Assembly (NCBI GenBank): GCA_041781135.1
Contig: JBHAZV010000035.1
Coordinates: 1-30,906, forward strand
Length of the DNA: 30,906 nt
Direction: 5' to 3'
Source of the DNA: JAUMXJ01 sp041781135
Lineage (GTDB): Bacteria; Bacillota; Clostridia; Peptostreptococcales; Acidaminobacteraceae
Shown here piece after piece: positions 1-7,034 of the stretch. Every line of letters begins with the position of its first letter. Positions within the stretch are counted from its first letter, which is position 1. Position numbers and translations under genes: made by a program. The notes under the pieces are model-generated. The model was not told the DNA's origin. It searched no databases and was given only the letters and a program-made list of their open reading frames with translations.

Positions 1-13
1 AAATTAATTTAGG

Positions 14-20
14 GGAGGAA
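14..20 (+). promoter_or_regulatory. Shine-Dalgarno of rubrerythrin gene
   Basis: The motif GGGGAGG lies a few bases upstream of the ATG at 25 and fixes that start. The promoter would be outside the window. Confidence 0.7.
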
Positions 21-24
21 ATTA

Positions 25-570
25 ATGAACACAAAAAATCAATATGCCGGCACACAGACCGAGAAAAACTTAAGGGAAGCATTTGCTGGAGAATCACAGG
101 CGAGAAATAAGTACACGTATTTTGCATCGGTGGCAAAAAAGCAGGGATTCGAGCAGATAGCCGCTCTCTTTTTGAAGACCGCGGATAATGAGAAAGAGCA
201 CGCAAAGATGTGGTTTCAGGAACTTGGCGGCATAGGCGACACGGCGGAGAATCTCTTGGCTGCCGCTGAGGGCGAGAATTACGAGTGGACAGACATGTAC
301 GAAGGCTTTGCGAAAACCGCCGAAGAGGAAGGATTCAAACAGCTTGCCACAAAGTTCAGACTTGTCGCGGCAATCGAAAAGCATCATGAAGAACGCTACA
401 GAGCTTTGCTTAAAAATGTGGAACTTGCCGAAGTTTTCGAAAAGAGCGAAGTAAAGGTCTGGGAATGCCGAAACTGCGGTCATATAGTGGTGGGTACAAA
501 GGCTCCAAAGGTTTGCGCCGCTTGCTCGCATCCTCAGTCGTATTTTGAAATAAACGTCGAAAATTATTAA
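25..570 (+). CDS. rbr: Rubrerythrin
   Basis: A 181-residue rubrerythrin, a cytoplasmic non-haem iron peroxidase that reduces H2O2 in anaerobes. The N-terminal ferritin-like four-helix domain (about residues 1-140) shows the diiron ligand pattern in the stretches GESQARNKY, EKEHAKMWF and EKHHEERY. The C-terminal rubredoxin-like domain (about 145-181) has two CxxC pairs, CRNC and CAAC, which bind one iron. Length and domain order are normal for the family. It has a strong ribosome site and its own terminator, so it looks monocistronic from here, although the promoter lies off the left edge. Electron donors (rubredoxin, NADH oxidoreductase) are not in the window. It is one of the better indicators that the host is an anaerobe. 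Confidence 0.96.
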   Translation: MNTKNQYAGTQTEKNLREAFAGESQARNKYTYFASVAKKQGFEQIAALFLKTADNEKEHAKMWFQELGGIGDTAENLLAAAEGENYEWTDMYEGFAKTAEEEGFKQLATKFRLVAAIEKHHEERYRALLKNVELAEVFEKSEVKVWECRNCGHIVVGTKAPKVCAACSHPQSYFEINVENY

Positions 571-577
571 TTCATGC

Positions 578-609
578 ACCGAGAGTCACAGCTGACTCTC
601 GGTATTTTT
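578..609 (+). terminator. Intrinsic terminator after rubrerythrin
   Basis: An 11-bp perfect stem (578-588 with 593-603, arms ACCGAGAGTCA and TGACTCTCGGT) with a 4-nt loop is followed by ATTTTTG. It ends the rubrerythrin transcript immediately before the LUD gene. Confidence 0.9.
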
Positions 610-628
610 GTTAAGCGCAGGGGGTCGA

Positions 629-1234
629 ATGGATTTTTCAAGATTAAAGAGAAGCTTGGAGCAAAAGGGATACCGCGTCAGTTTGTTTGATACCGCCGAA
701 GAAGCTTCGGAGTACCTTGTCGACAAAATTAAGGACAGTACAGTCGGCATGGGCGGCTCAATGACATTAAAAGAGATGGGGCTTTTTGAAAAGCTCAGCA
801 AAAATAACAGAGTTTTTTGGCACTGGCGCGATTATGACGACATGATGCCGAAAGAGGTGTTGGCAAACGCGGCTACGGCTGAAATATACCTTTCTTCTGC
901 GAATGGCGTAGCCGAGACAGGGGAGATAGTAAATATAGACGGCAATGGCAATAGAGTTTCAGCCACGTTGTACGGTCACGAAAGAGTGTACTTTGTTGTC
1001 GGCAGAAACAAGGTTGCTCCTACGGCGGCTGCGGCTGTTGAGCGCGCAAGGAATGTCGCTGCGCCTCGCAATGCGGGCAGACTTGGCAGAAAGACTCCTT
1101 GCACGGAGGCAGAAAGAAGATGCCATGACTGCAACAGTCCGGACAGGATTTGCGGCGTAATGGTGATGTTTTACGAGCGTCCGCGCGGATCAGAATATGA
1201 AGTTGTGCTTATTGATGAAGACCTTGGTTACTGA
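629..1234 (+). CDS. LUD-domain (LutC-like) protein
   Basis: A LUD-domain protein of 201 residues, the fold shared by LutC/LutB of L-lactate oxidation. Visible family features are GMGGSMTLKEMGL (about residues 40-52), VAETGEIVNIDGNGNR, and a C-terminal segment with RNVAAPRNAGRL followed by CHDC and SPDRICG. That cysteine-containing end is typical of the single-domain clostridial branch, whose substrate is not established. I chose the ATG at 629 over an upstream TTG at 608 because AGGGGGT (619-625) is correctly spaced for 629 and would be inside the gene otherwise. No lutA or lutB neighbours are present, so a role in lactate oxidation is not supported by context. It stands alone between a terminator and a tRNA promoter. 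Confidence 0.85.
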   Translation: MDFSRLKRSLEQKGYRVSLFDTAEEASEYLVDKIKDSTVGMGGSMTLKEMGLFEKLSKNNRVFWHWRDYDDMMPKEVLANAATAEIYLSSANGVAETGEIVNIDGNGNRVSATLYGHERVYFVVGRNKVAPTAAAAVERARNVAAPRNAGRLGRKTPCTEAERRCHDCNSPDRICGVMVMFYERPRGSEYEVVLIDEDLGY

Positions 1235-1274
1235 TTCTATTACAAAAAAATAACAAATAAATTTATAAGAACTC

Positions 1275-1302
1275 TTGCAATCCTCATCTTATGTGGTAAA
1301 AT
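1275..1302 (+). promoter_or_regulatory. Promoter of tRNA-Gly/tRNA-Lys pair
   Basis: A -35 TTGCAA (1275-1280), 16-bp spacer and -10 TAAAAT (1297-1302) preceded by TG, an extended -10. The predicted start lies just before the tRNA-Gly at 1316. Confidence 0.75.
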
Positions 1303-1315
1303 ATCATAGTGCTCT

Positions 1316-1389
1316 GCGGGTGTAGCTCAATGGTAGAGCCCCAGCCTTCCAAGCTGGTTGTGAGAGTTCGATTCTCTTCACCCGCTCCA
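1316..1389 (+). tRNA. tRNA-Gly (anticodon TCC)
   Basis: A cloverleaf with acceptor GCGGGTG paired to CACCCGC, D-arm GCTC...GAGC, anticodon stem CCAGC/GCTGG around CTTCCAA (anticodon 1348-1350), a T-arm with TTCGATT, and an encoded CCA at 1387-1389. It is 74 nt long and is transcribed with tRNA-Lys, which starts 3 nt downstream. Confidence 0.96.
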
Positions 1390-1392
1390 CAC

Positions 1393-1468
1393 GATCCATT
1401 AGCTCAGTCGGTAGAGCACTTGACTTTTAATCAAGGTGTCCCGCGTTCGAGTCGCGGATGGATCACCA
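1393..1468 (+). tRNA. tRNA-Lys (anticodon TTT)
   Basis: Acceptor GATCCAT pairs with ATGGATC. The anticodon stem CTTGA/TCAAG encloses CTTTTAA (anticodon 1426-1428). The T-loop is TTCGAGT and CCA is encoded. It is 76 nt long and is the second and last tRNA of this small operon. Confidence 0.96.
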
Positions 1469-1499
1469 AAAGCCCTGCATCAGCGGGGCTTTGTTTTTT
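1469..1499 (+). terminator. Terminator of tRNA pair
   Basis: AAAGCCC and GGGGCTTT arms (about 1469-1494) are followed by GTTTTTT. It lies between two convergent units and may also slow transcripts arriving from the minus-strand gene that ends at 1562. Confidence 0.8.
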
Positions 1500-1561
1500 G
1501 GCTTTGTTTTTGTTTGTATCAAATTTTGATTATTGCCTTGGCGCAGCGTATTGTCTGTGAG

Positions 1562-3118
1562 TTAAAAATCGAGGTACTCGGCGTCGGAATCGCTTGAATC
1601 CTTGTAAAAATAGAAGAATGTATTGTTTTTTATGTCGCTGACAATACCCATGCTCTTCCAGTCGCCGTTAAGATAAGCTTCTACCCAGTAGTGCCTGCTG
1701 CCGCGCTTCATTGCTATTTTGGCGGGAATTCCGACAGAACGCAGAAGTCCGGCGTACATTATGCATGTTTCCTGCGCACTGATTTTTTCGGTTGAAGCCA
1801 GCATTTCGCTCAATTTTCTGATGGAGGAGCTTTCTGCGTCAAATTCGTAATTTTTGAGTATCCATCGGTATATTGTTTCTGCCGTGGTCTTTTGATTTAT
1901 GCCGCGGCTGCCGATTTTTGCGAGTGTTTCCCTCGCTATTGCGCTGTTATAATCCATATGCGTAGTAGGCATGATATCGATTATGTCGCTCTCCGAAACG
2001 CTAATTGCAGAAAATATAAGCGCTTCGTGCGCGATTTCCTCCGAGTCGACAAAATGTACGGAAATATTGTGTTTTCCGGTCCCGAAAGGCAGAAATATCC
2101 TGCCTTTGAATTCTCCATCTACTATCCCGATGTAGTATTCGTGTTTTTCGCTGCCCATGGATACGCGTATTTTGAGTTTGCCGTCGGCTTCGGCGGTACC
2201 GGAGAAATCGGCAGATCCGTCAATGATCATATTGGAATAGACATTGCCGTTAAGTTTTATTCCTAAGTTGTGAAACGCCGAAAACTCGTAGTAGTGTTCT
2301 AATTTTGTATTTGGGAGCTTGTTGTCTATATCGACGCTCTCCATTATTTTTTCTTCGTATATAGGATTTACTTTATGGAATGCTATAACATAGTCGCTGT
2401 CGGGCGATACATAATAATTGTATGCTTCGCCGTCTGTCGATTGCGAGTACTTGATATAGCCGTTTATTGAATTCTCGGTAGTCTCGCCTTTGAAATCCCA
2501 TTCGCTTTTTTTTATTGCGCTGATGCTTGAGCCGTCTATTTCGCTGAAAAACACTTTATCGTTGTAGCTGTACTCAATCGGAATAAATAGACTGATACCC
2601 TCATCCAGCAGCGCGTAGCGCTTGTATGTAGTATACATCTGCTGTATGGTGTCGCCCTTGCTTTCAAAATAATTTATGTCAAGAATGTCTCCCGACTGGC
2701 TGAAATCTATTTCGAGCGCTTTTAGCAGGAAAGATGCAGGCGCGTAGAGCTCGCCTCTGTAAAGAACTGCGGGCAGCCTCATGGTATTTGGGAACCCATT
2801 TACATATGTCAAAAAATTGTTTTGCATTAATTTGAGATATATGTTATTATCATATACGATGAGTTGGTTCGTATATGAATTCCAGGTCACATGAACACCA
2901 ATTTTGCTTAAAAATTCAGCTATCGGAACCATGGTTTCGCCGAACAGGATAAATGTGCGCCCGGAGAAAACAGATTTGGAGCCGTGGATATAGATTTTGG
3001 CTTCCCTGCATTTTTCACCTTCTGTGAATTGTGCGTGCGAAACATTTGAACAGAGAGCCGCGATAAATATCGACGATGTCAGCATGGCAAACAGTAGTTT
3101 TGATAATTGTCTTTTCAT
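1562..3118 (-). CDS. Secreted transglutaminase-like protein with copper-amine-oxidase-N-like domain
   Basis: A 518-residue exported protein. A signal peptide occupies about residues 1-30 (KRQ, hydrophobic core, cleavage near SHAQ). About residues 40-155 resemble the copper-amine-oxidase N-terminal-like wall or binding domain often found in clostridial surface proteins. A middle beta-rich region follows, then a transglutaminase-core segment near the C-terminus with the Cys in SAQETCIMYAGLLRS and the His in RHYWVEAYLNG. The usual third catalytic residue (Asp shortly after the Trp of GDW) is not evident, since WKSMG stands there, so enzymatic activity is uncertain. The longer reading frame to 3226 would run into rho and gives a poor N-terminus. 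The ATG at 3118 begins a clean signal peptide and sits 7 nt after an extended -10, so the mRNA is probably leaderless. It diverges from rho. The function is unknown. Confidence 0.8.
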   Translation of the reverse strand: MKRQLSKLLFAMLTSSIFIAALCSNVSHAQFTEGEKCREAKIYIHGSKSVFSGRTFILFGETMVPIAEFLSKIGVHVTWNSYTNQLIVYDNNIYLKLMQNNFLTYVNGFPNTMRLPAVLYRGELYAPASFLLKALEIDFSQSGDILDINYFESKGDTIQQMYTTYKRYALLDEGISLFIPIEYSYNDKVFFSEIDGSSISAIKKSEWDFKGETTENSINGYIKYSQSTDGEAYNYYVSPDSDYVIAFHKVNPIYEEKIMESVDIDNKLPNTKLEHYYEFSAFHNLGIKLNGNVYSNMIIDGSADFSGTAEADGKLKIRVSMGSEKHEYYIGIVDGEFKGRIFLPFGTGKHNISVHFVDSEEIAHEALIFSAISVSESDIIDIMPTTHMDYNSAIARETLAKIGSRGINQKTTAETIYRWILKNYEFDAESSSIRKLSEMLASTEKISAQETCIMYAGLLRSVGIPAKIAMKRGSRHYWVEAYLNGDWKSMGIVSDIKNNTFFYFYKDSSDSDAEYLDF

Positions 3119-3125
3119 ATTTAAC

Positions 3126-3134
3126 ATTATAACA
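3126..3134 (-). promoter_or_regulatory. Extended -10 promoter directly abutting the start codon
   Basis: On the minus strand TGTTATAAT (3134 to 3126) is a full extended -10. A poor -35 (TTTCCA, 3154-3149) lies 17 bp upstream. Only GTTAAAT separates the -10 from the ATG at 3118, so the transcript would start at or next to the A of ATG. No Shine-Dalgarno is present. Confidence 0.65.
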
Positions 3135-3137
3135 CTT

Positions 3138-3142
3138 GGAGG
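3138..3142 (+). promoter_or_regulatory. Shine-Dalgarno that sets the rho start at TTG 3148
   Basis: GGAGG lies 5 nt before TTG 3148. The alternative TTG at 3136 overlaps this motif and has no ribosome site of its own, so 3148 is preferred. Confidence 0.75.
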
Positions 3143-3147
3143 TTTTT

Positions 3148-4959
3148 TTGGAAAATCAGGAACAGGAAAAAGTAGTAAAAAGAAGAGGACGACCAAAGGG
3201 CAGCAAAAATAAAAAAACATTGGCAAAGGAAGCCTTAACTGAACAGATTGTCAGCGATGGCATTGTCGACGGCAATTATGTAGCTCCGCTGCCGTCTTCG
3301 TTTATAACTGCACCGCCTGCGCCAGTCGTTAAACAGGCTGTCAAGGGCAGGAGGGGAAGACCTCCAAAGAATGCAGCGTCAGCTGTTTCCCTGGCTGCGG
3401 TACAATCTGAAACGGTATCTTCTAAAAAATCAATTACTAAACCTGTGGCTGCAAAGTCCGATGCTCCAATTGTTGCTGCGGGCGCACCGGCTGCAGTGTC
3501 TGCCGATGGCACGATTAAAAAGAGAAGGGGAAGACCGCCGAAGAACAGGCCGGTAATCGAGCCGCTGACTGTACAGCAGTCTGTCGAGTCGCCTGTTCAG
3601 CAGCAAATCGTAGAGCAGCCGCAGGAGGATGCCCGAAAAAGACGCAGAAGACCAACTACTACCTATGTTAATTCGCTTGTAGGTATGGTAAATATAAATG
3701 AAATCGGCGGCGAGGTAATCCAGCGTACAGAATTAAACGGGATACCCGAAAGGCAGGAGAGAATTACAAGCGAAGAAGAATTTAGCCTTGAAAATGTCGT
3801 CACAATGCACGAATCCAAGGAAATCTCCGGAGTCAGAGTAGAGGGAGTCTTTGAATTTGCCGATCCGACAAAAAATGAATATGGTTTTCTAAGGAAAAAC
3901 GGAACGCCGAGTGAAAATGACATTTATGTCTCTCCGTCGTTTGCAAGAAAATTTAATCTGAAAAACGGGGAATATGTCAAGGGGATAGCGAAATCGGAAC
4001 TTACGGAAAAATTTAGGGCGCTGCTCTTTGTAAATGAAGTCAATGGAGTGCCTCCGTATATGTCGAGGTCAAATAATAAATTTGACGATATGACGCCGCT
4101 TTTTCCGAAGGAGAGATTCCATCTTTCGAAAAACAGCAGCGATATAGCTATGAGGATCATAGATCTTATCGCTCCTGTCGGCAAAGGGCAGCGCGGATTG
4201 ATAGTTGCTCCGCCGAAATCCGGAAAGACCATACTTCTTCAAAAAATTGCGAGATCAATAAAAGAAAATTACCCTGATGTAGAATTGATGATTCTTCTGA
4301 TAGATGAACGTCCGGAAGAAGTGACCGATATGAAGGAAATGGTCGATGCTCCGGTGTTTTATTCCACATTTGACGAGCTTCCGCAGAATCACATAAGAAT
4401 CGCCGAGCTTGTGCTCAACCGCGCAAGAGGGCTTGTCGAGATGGGCAAGGATGTCGTTATTCTGCTCGATTCCATAACCAGGCTTGCGAGGGCGTACAAT
4501 ATAGCGCTTCCGGCATCAGGAAGAACGCTCTCCGGCGGTCTTGATACAAATGCGCTTCATAAACCGAAGAGATTCCTCGGTTCGGCGAGAAATATGTTAG
4601 AGGGAGGCTCGCTGACTATTATGGCTACTGCTCTCATAGAGACGGGCTCCAAAATGGATGACGTCATTTTCGAGGAATTTAAGGGAACGGGCAATATGGA
4701 GCTCATACTCGACCGCAAACTCAGCGAAAAGCGCATATTCCCTTCAATAGACATCAGGCGGTCCGGTACAAGGCGCGAGGAGCTGCTGCTCAACAAGGAT
4801 GAGTATGAAGCGGTGCTCAAGCTGCGAAGAGCTTTTGACCAGTACAATACCAACGAGCCTGTGGAGCTTTTAAGCGAGGAGTTGATGCGCAACAGGACAA
4901 ATGAAGCGCTTGTCAGATGGATCAATACCGTGTTTGTCGACAAGCCTGCCAGAAAATAG
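3148..4959 (+). CDS. rho: Transcription termination factor Rho with AT-hook-rich N-terminal extension
   Basis: Rho, the hexameric RNA-dependent ATPase that ends transcription. It is about 603 residues against about 420 for E. coli. The extra length is an N-terminal low-complexity arm (about 1-175) with three AT-hook-like cores: RGRPKGSKNKK near 13, RRGRPPKN near 68 and again near 126, plus a basic RKRRRRP near 163. Next comes the cold-shock-like RNA-binding domain (GVFEFADPTKNEYGFLR, then DIYVSPSFARKF) and the ATPase core with Walker A APPKSGKT, Walker B VVILLDSITRLARAYN, and DERPEEVTDM. The C-terminal region is intact. The start is a TTG chosen from its ribosome site. The gene heads the conserved rho-rpmE arrangement. 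In actinobacterial and some clostridial Rho proteins, basic N-terminal arms increase RNA binding; here the hook motifs could also contact AT-rich DNA (inference). Confidence 0.96.
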   Translation: MENQEQEKVVKRRGRPKGSKNKKTLAKEALTEQIVSDGIVDGNYVAPLPSSFITAPPAPVVKQAVKGRRGRPPKNAASAVSLAAVQSETVSSKKSITKPVAAKSDAPIVAAGAPAAVSADGTIKKRRGRPPKNRPVIEPLTVQQSVESPVQQQIVEQPQEDARKRRRRPTTTYVNSLVGMVNINEIGGEVIQRTELNGIPERQERITSEEEFSLENVVTMHESKEISGVRVEGVFEFADPTKNEYGFLRKNGTPSENDIYVSPSFARKFNLKNGEYVKGIAKSELTEKFRALLFVNEVNGVPPYMSRSNNKFDDMTPLFPKERFHLSKNSSDIAMRIIDLIAPVGKGQRGLIVAPPKSGKTILLQKIARSIKENYPDVELMILLIDERPEEVTDMKEMVDAPVFYSTFDELPQNHIRIAELVLNRARGLVEMGKDVVILLDSITRLARAYNIALPASGRTLSGGLDTNALHKPKRFLGSARNMLEGGSLTIMATALIETGSKMDDVIFEEFKGTGNMELILDRKLSEKRIFPSIDIRRSGTRREELLLNKDEYEAVLKLRRAFDQYNTNEPVELLSEELMRNRTNEALVRWINTVFVDKPARK

Positions 4960-4961
4960 TG

Positions 4962-4990
4962 TTGACTTTATTTTAGAGTAGTGATACACT
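4962..4990 (+). promoter_or_regulatory. Promoter of rpmE
   Basis: TTGACT (4962-4967), a 17-bp spacer and TACACT (4985-4990). It starts just after the rho stop codon and gives a leader of about 25 nt before the AGGAGG of rpmE. Confidence 0.8.
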
Positions 4991-5020
4991 AATACACCGT
5001 GAACAACAAAAGGAGGAATT

Positions 5021-5221
5021 ATGAAAGAGGGAATCCATCCTAATTATACGGAAGCAGATGTGAGATGCCTTTGCGGCAACACATTCAAGACAAAATCTAC
5101 AAAGCCGGAGATAAGAGTGGAAATTTGCTCGGAATGTCACTCATTCTACACTGGAACAGTCAAAAATGTAGAAAGAGGCGGAAGAGCTGAAAAATTCAAG
5201 AATAAGTACAATCTTAAATAG
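5021..5221 (+). CDS. rpmE: 50S ribosomal protein L31 (zinc-binding type)
   Basis: A 66-residue L31 of the large ribosomal subunit, bridging to the small subunit head. It opens KEGIHPNY, the family signature, and carries the four zinc-type cysteines as CLC (16, 18) and CSEC (37, 40), so it is the C+ paralogue used under zinc sufficiency. The strong ribosome site AGGAGG lies 6 nt before the ATG. It has its own promoter and a downstream terminator, so it can be expressed separately from rho and yqhQ. The position directly after rho matches many Bacillota. Confidence 0.96.
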   Translation: MKEGIHPNYTEADVRCLCGNTFKTKSTKPEIRVEICSECHSFYTGTVKNVERGGRAEKFKNKYNLK

Positions 5222-5245
5222 CGCCTCTGTGCAGGATAGTTTGTG

Positions 5246-5281
5246 TACCGTATTTGTTTTAGGATAAATACGGTATTTTTT
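5246..5281 (+). terminator. Terminator/attenuator between rpmE and yqhQ
   Basis: A perfect 10-bp stem (5246-5255 with 5266-5275, arms TACCGTATTT and AAATACGGTA) is followed by a T-run. It ends only 12 nt before the next start codon, and no separate promoter is evident after it, so yqhQ-prmC-prfA expression probably depends on read-through. Confidence 0.85.
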
Positions 5282-5293
5282 GAGCGAGGGAAT

Positions 5294-6208
5294 ATGAAAA
5301 ATGTTGGAGGTCAGGCGCTTATCGAGGGCGTGCTTATGCGCGGGCCGGAAAAATCAGCCATAAGCGTCAGGAACAGCAGCGGAGAAATAGTTACCAAAAT
5401 CGAAGAAAACCGGCGGGGCGCCGAATGGATAAAGAAAATTCCGCTTGTTCGTGGGGTTTACGCCCTTTTCGATTCAATGGCAATGGGTGTGAAAGCGCTT
5501 AATTATTCTGCTGAGTTTTTTATAGCGGATGAGGAGGAAACTTCGTTCGACAGGTTTCTGCGCAAAATTTTCGGAAAGCGCGCCGAGAGCGTTGCAATAG
5601 GGATAACAATCTTTATTTCTTTTGCGCTTGCGATACTTCTGTTTACTGTCCTCCCGACAGTGCTTGTCAACTTTTTGAAAAATTATCTCAGCTCAGGCTG
5701 GCTGTCATTTGTCGAAGCGGTAGTCAAGACCTCGGTTTTTATTGGATATATCGCGCTTATATCGCGAATGAAGGATGTGCGCAGGGTTTTCCAGTATCAT
5801 GGCGCCGAGCACAAGAGCATATTTTGCTATGAAAGCGGAGCTGAACTGACAGTAGAGAATGCAATGAAGCAGCCGCGCCTTCATCCCAGGTGCGGCACGA
5901 GTTTTATGTTTTATGTTCTGGCTATAAGCATTGCGATATTCTCGTTTGTTACATGGGAAAATTTGGTATTCAGAATTGCTGTGAAGCTGCTGCTTTTACC
6001 TGTAATTGCGGGGGTTTCATACGAGTTTATCAAACTGAGCAGGTTTGGCGTTTTTAGAGTGCTTAGTTTGCCGGGACTTTATCTGCAGAAGATTACCACA
6101 AGGGAACCCGACGCCGAGCAACTTGAGGTCGCGCTTGCAGCTCTAAAAGCTTCGCTCGGCATAGAGGTTGAAGCGGATTCGAAATGTAATGACGCCGTAT
6201 CAGCTTAA
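5294..6208 (+). CDS. yqhQ: YqhQ-like DUF1385 membrane protein
   Basis: A 304-residue DUF1385 family protein. Signatures are GGQALIEGVLMRGP at the N-terminus and FQYHGAEHKSIFCYE in the middle, followed by HPRCGTSF. It has several hydrophobic segments: FISFALAILLFTVLP, a second one around VKTSVFIGYIALI, and two near the C-terminus, so it sits in the cytoplasmic membrane with a soluble N-terminal part. The biochemical function of the family is unknown. It commonly precedes prmC and prfA in Bacillota, as here. The start at 5294 has a GAGGG ribosome site; an upstream in-frame start at 5243 would lie in the terminator hairpin and was rejected. Confidence 0.88.
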   Translation: MKNVGGQALIEGVLMRGPEKSAISVRNSSGEIVTKIEENRRGAEWIKKIPLVRGVYALFDSMAMGVKALNYSAEFFIADEEETSFDRFLRKIFGKRAESVAIGITIFISFALAILLFTVLPTVLVNFLKNYLSSGWLSFVEAVVKTSVFIGYIALISRMKDVRRVFQYHGAEHKSIFCYESGAELTVENAMKQPRLHPRCGTSFMFYVLAISIAIFSFVTWENLVFRIAVKLLLLPVIAGVSYEFIKLSRFGVFRVLSLPGLYLQKITTREPDAEQLEVALAALKASLGIEVEADSKCNDAVSA

Positions 6209-7034
6209 AGAGCGGATCGTCCAAAGGCTGTCGGGGATCACCGACTGCGCTGACAGAGAGGCCTATATGATAATCGAGCATGTGCTCGGCATCGATAAGC
6301 TTGCGGTTATAACTTCAGAAGACGAGATCGCGCCGCGCAAGGCGGCTGATGCAGACGAAATAGTTGCGAGGAGGCTTCGCCGCGAACCGCTGCAATACAT
6401 ACTCGAAAGGGCATATTTCAGAGATCTTGAGCTCTTTGTATCTGCGGGCGTGCTTGTGCCGCGCCGCGAGACCGAACTGCTGGTAGATTGGGTTGTAGAT
6501 GAAGTAAATGCAATGTATCAGCGACTTGGGCGCAGTGTGCGCGTGCTCGACGTCGGGACAGGTTCCGGCGCTATAAGCGCTGCGGTGGCGAGCGAATGTA
6601 TGGGCAAGGTCGGCGTTGTCGCTGTCGATATAAGCGAGGAGGCTCTAAGGATTGCACAGAGAAATCTTTCGGAATATGAAAATGTCGAGCTGCTGCAGTC
6701 AGATCTGTTTGAAAATGTCGAAGGCACTTTTGATATAATCTGTTCGAACCCGCCCTATATTGGTGAAGATGAGCGCTGCCGCCTTGCGCCCGAACTTGCA
6801 TATGAGCCTGAACTCGCTCTCTTTGCGGGAGACGGGCTCGAAGTGTACAGAAAGCTGATTCCGAGGATTCCGGAGCATATTTCCGAAGGAGGCTCATTTA
6901 TTTTGGAGATAGGCGCCGAACAATTTGACAGTGTAAACGATATAGTAATCAGCGCGCTTGGGCGCACAGACGCGCAGGCACTGCTCGATTATTCTGACAG
7001 GAGAAGATTTATATGCTTGAAAAACTTAAAATGA
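6189..7034 (+). CDS. prmC: Release factor glutamine methyltransferase PrmC/HemK
   Basis: PrmC methylates the glutamine of the GGQ motif in release factors, using S-adenosylmethionine. It has the helical N-terminal domain that recognises the release factor (about 1-90), the SAM motif VLDVGTGSGAISAA (about 120-133) and the catalytic NPPY at 187-190. It is 281 residues long, normal for the family. It overlaps yqhQ by 20 nt and prfA by 22 nt, so translation is probably coupled to both. The next gene encodes its substrate. The start is the weakest point: ATG 6189 lacks a good ribosome site, and a TTG at 6168 is the alternative. Confidence 0.95.
   Translation: MTPYQLKERIVQRLSGITDCADREAYMIIEHVLGIDKLAVITSEDEIAPRKAADADEIVARRLRREPLQYILERAYFRDLELFVSAGVLVPRRETELLVDWVVDEVNAMYQRLGRSVRVLDVGTGSGAISAAVASECMGKVGVVAVDISEEALRIAQRNLSEYENVELLQSDLFENVEGTFDIICSNPPYIGEDERCRLAPELAYEPELALFAGDGLEVYRKLIPRIPEHISEGGSFILEIGAEQFDSVNDIVISALGRTDAQALLDYSDRRRFICLKNLK

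Noticed and set aside
1309..1560. 83-codon plus-strand ORF
   Set aside because: It lies across tRNA-Gly, tRNA-Lys and their terminator; the translation is a reading of tRNA sequence.
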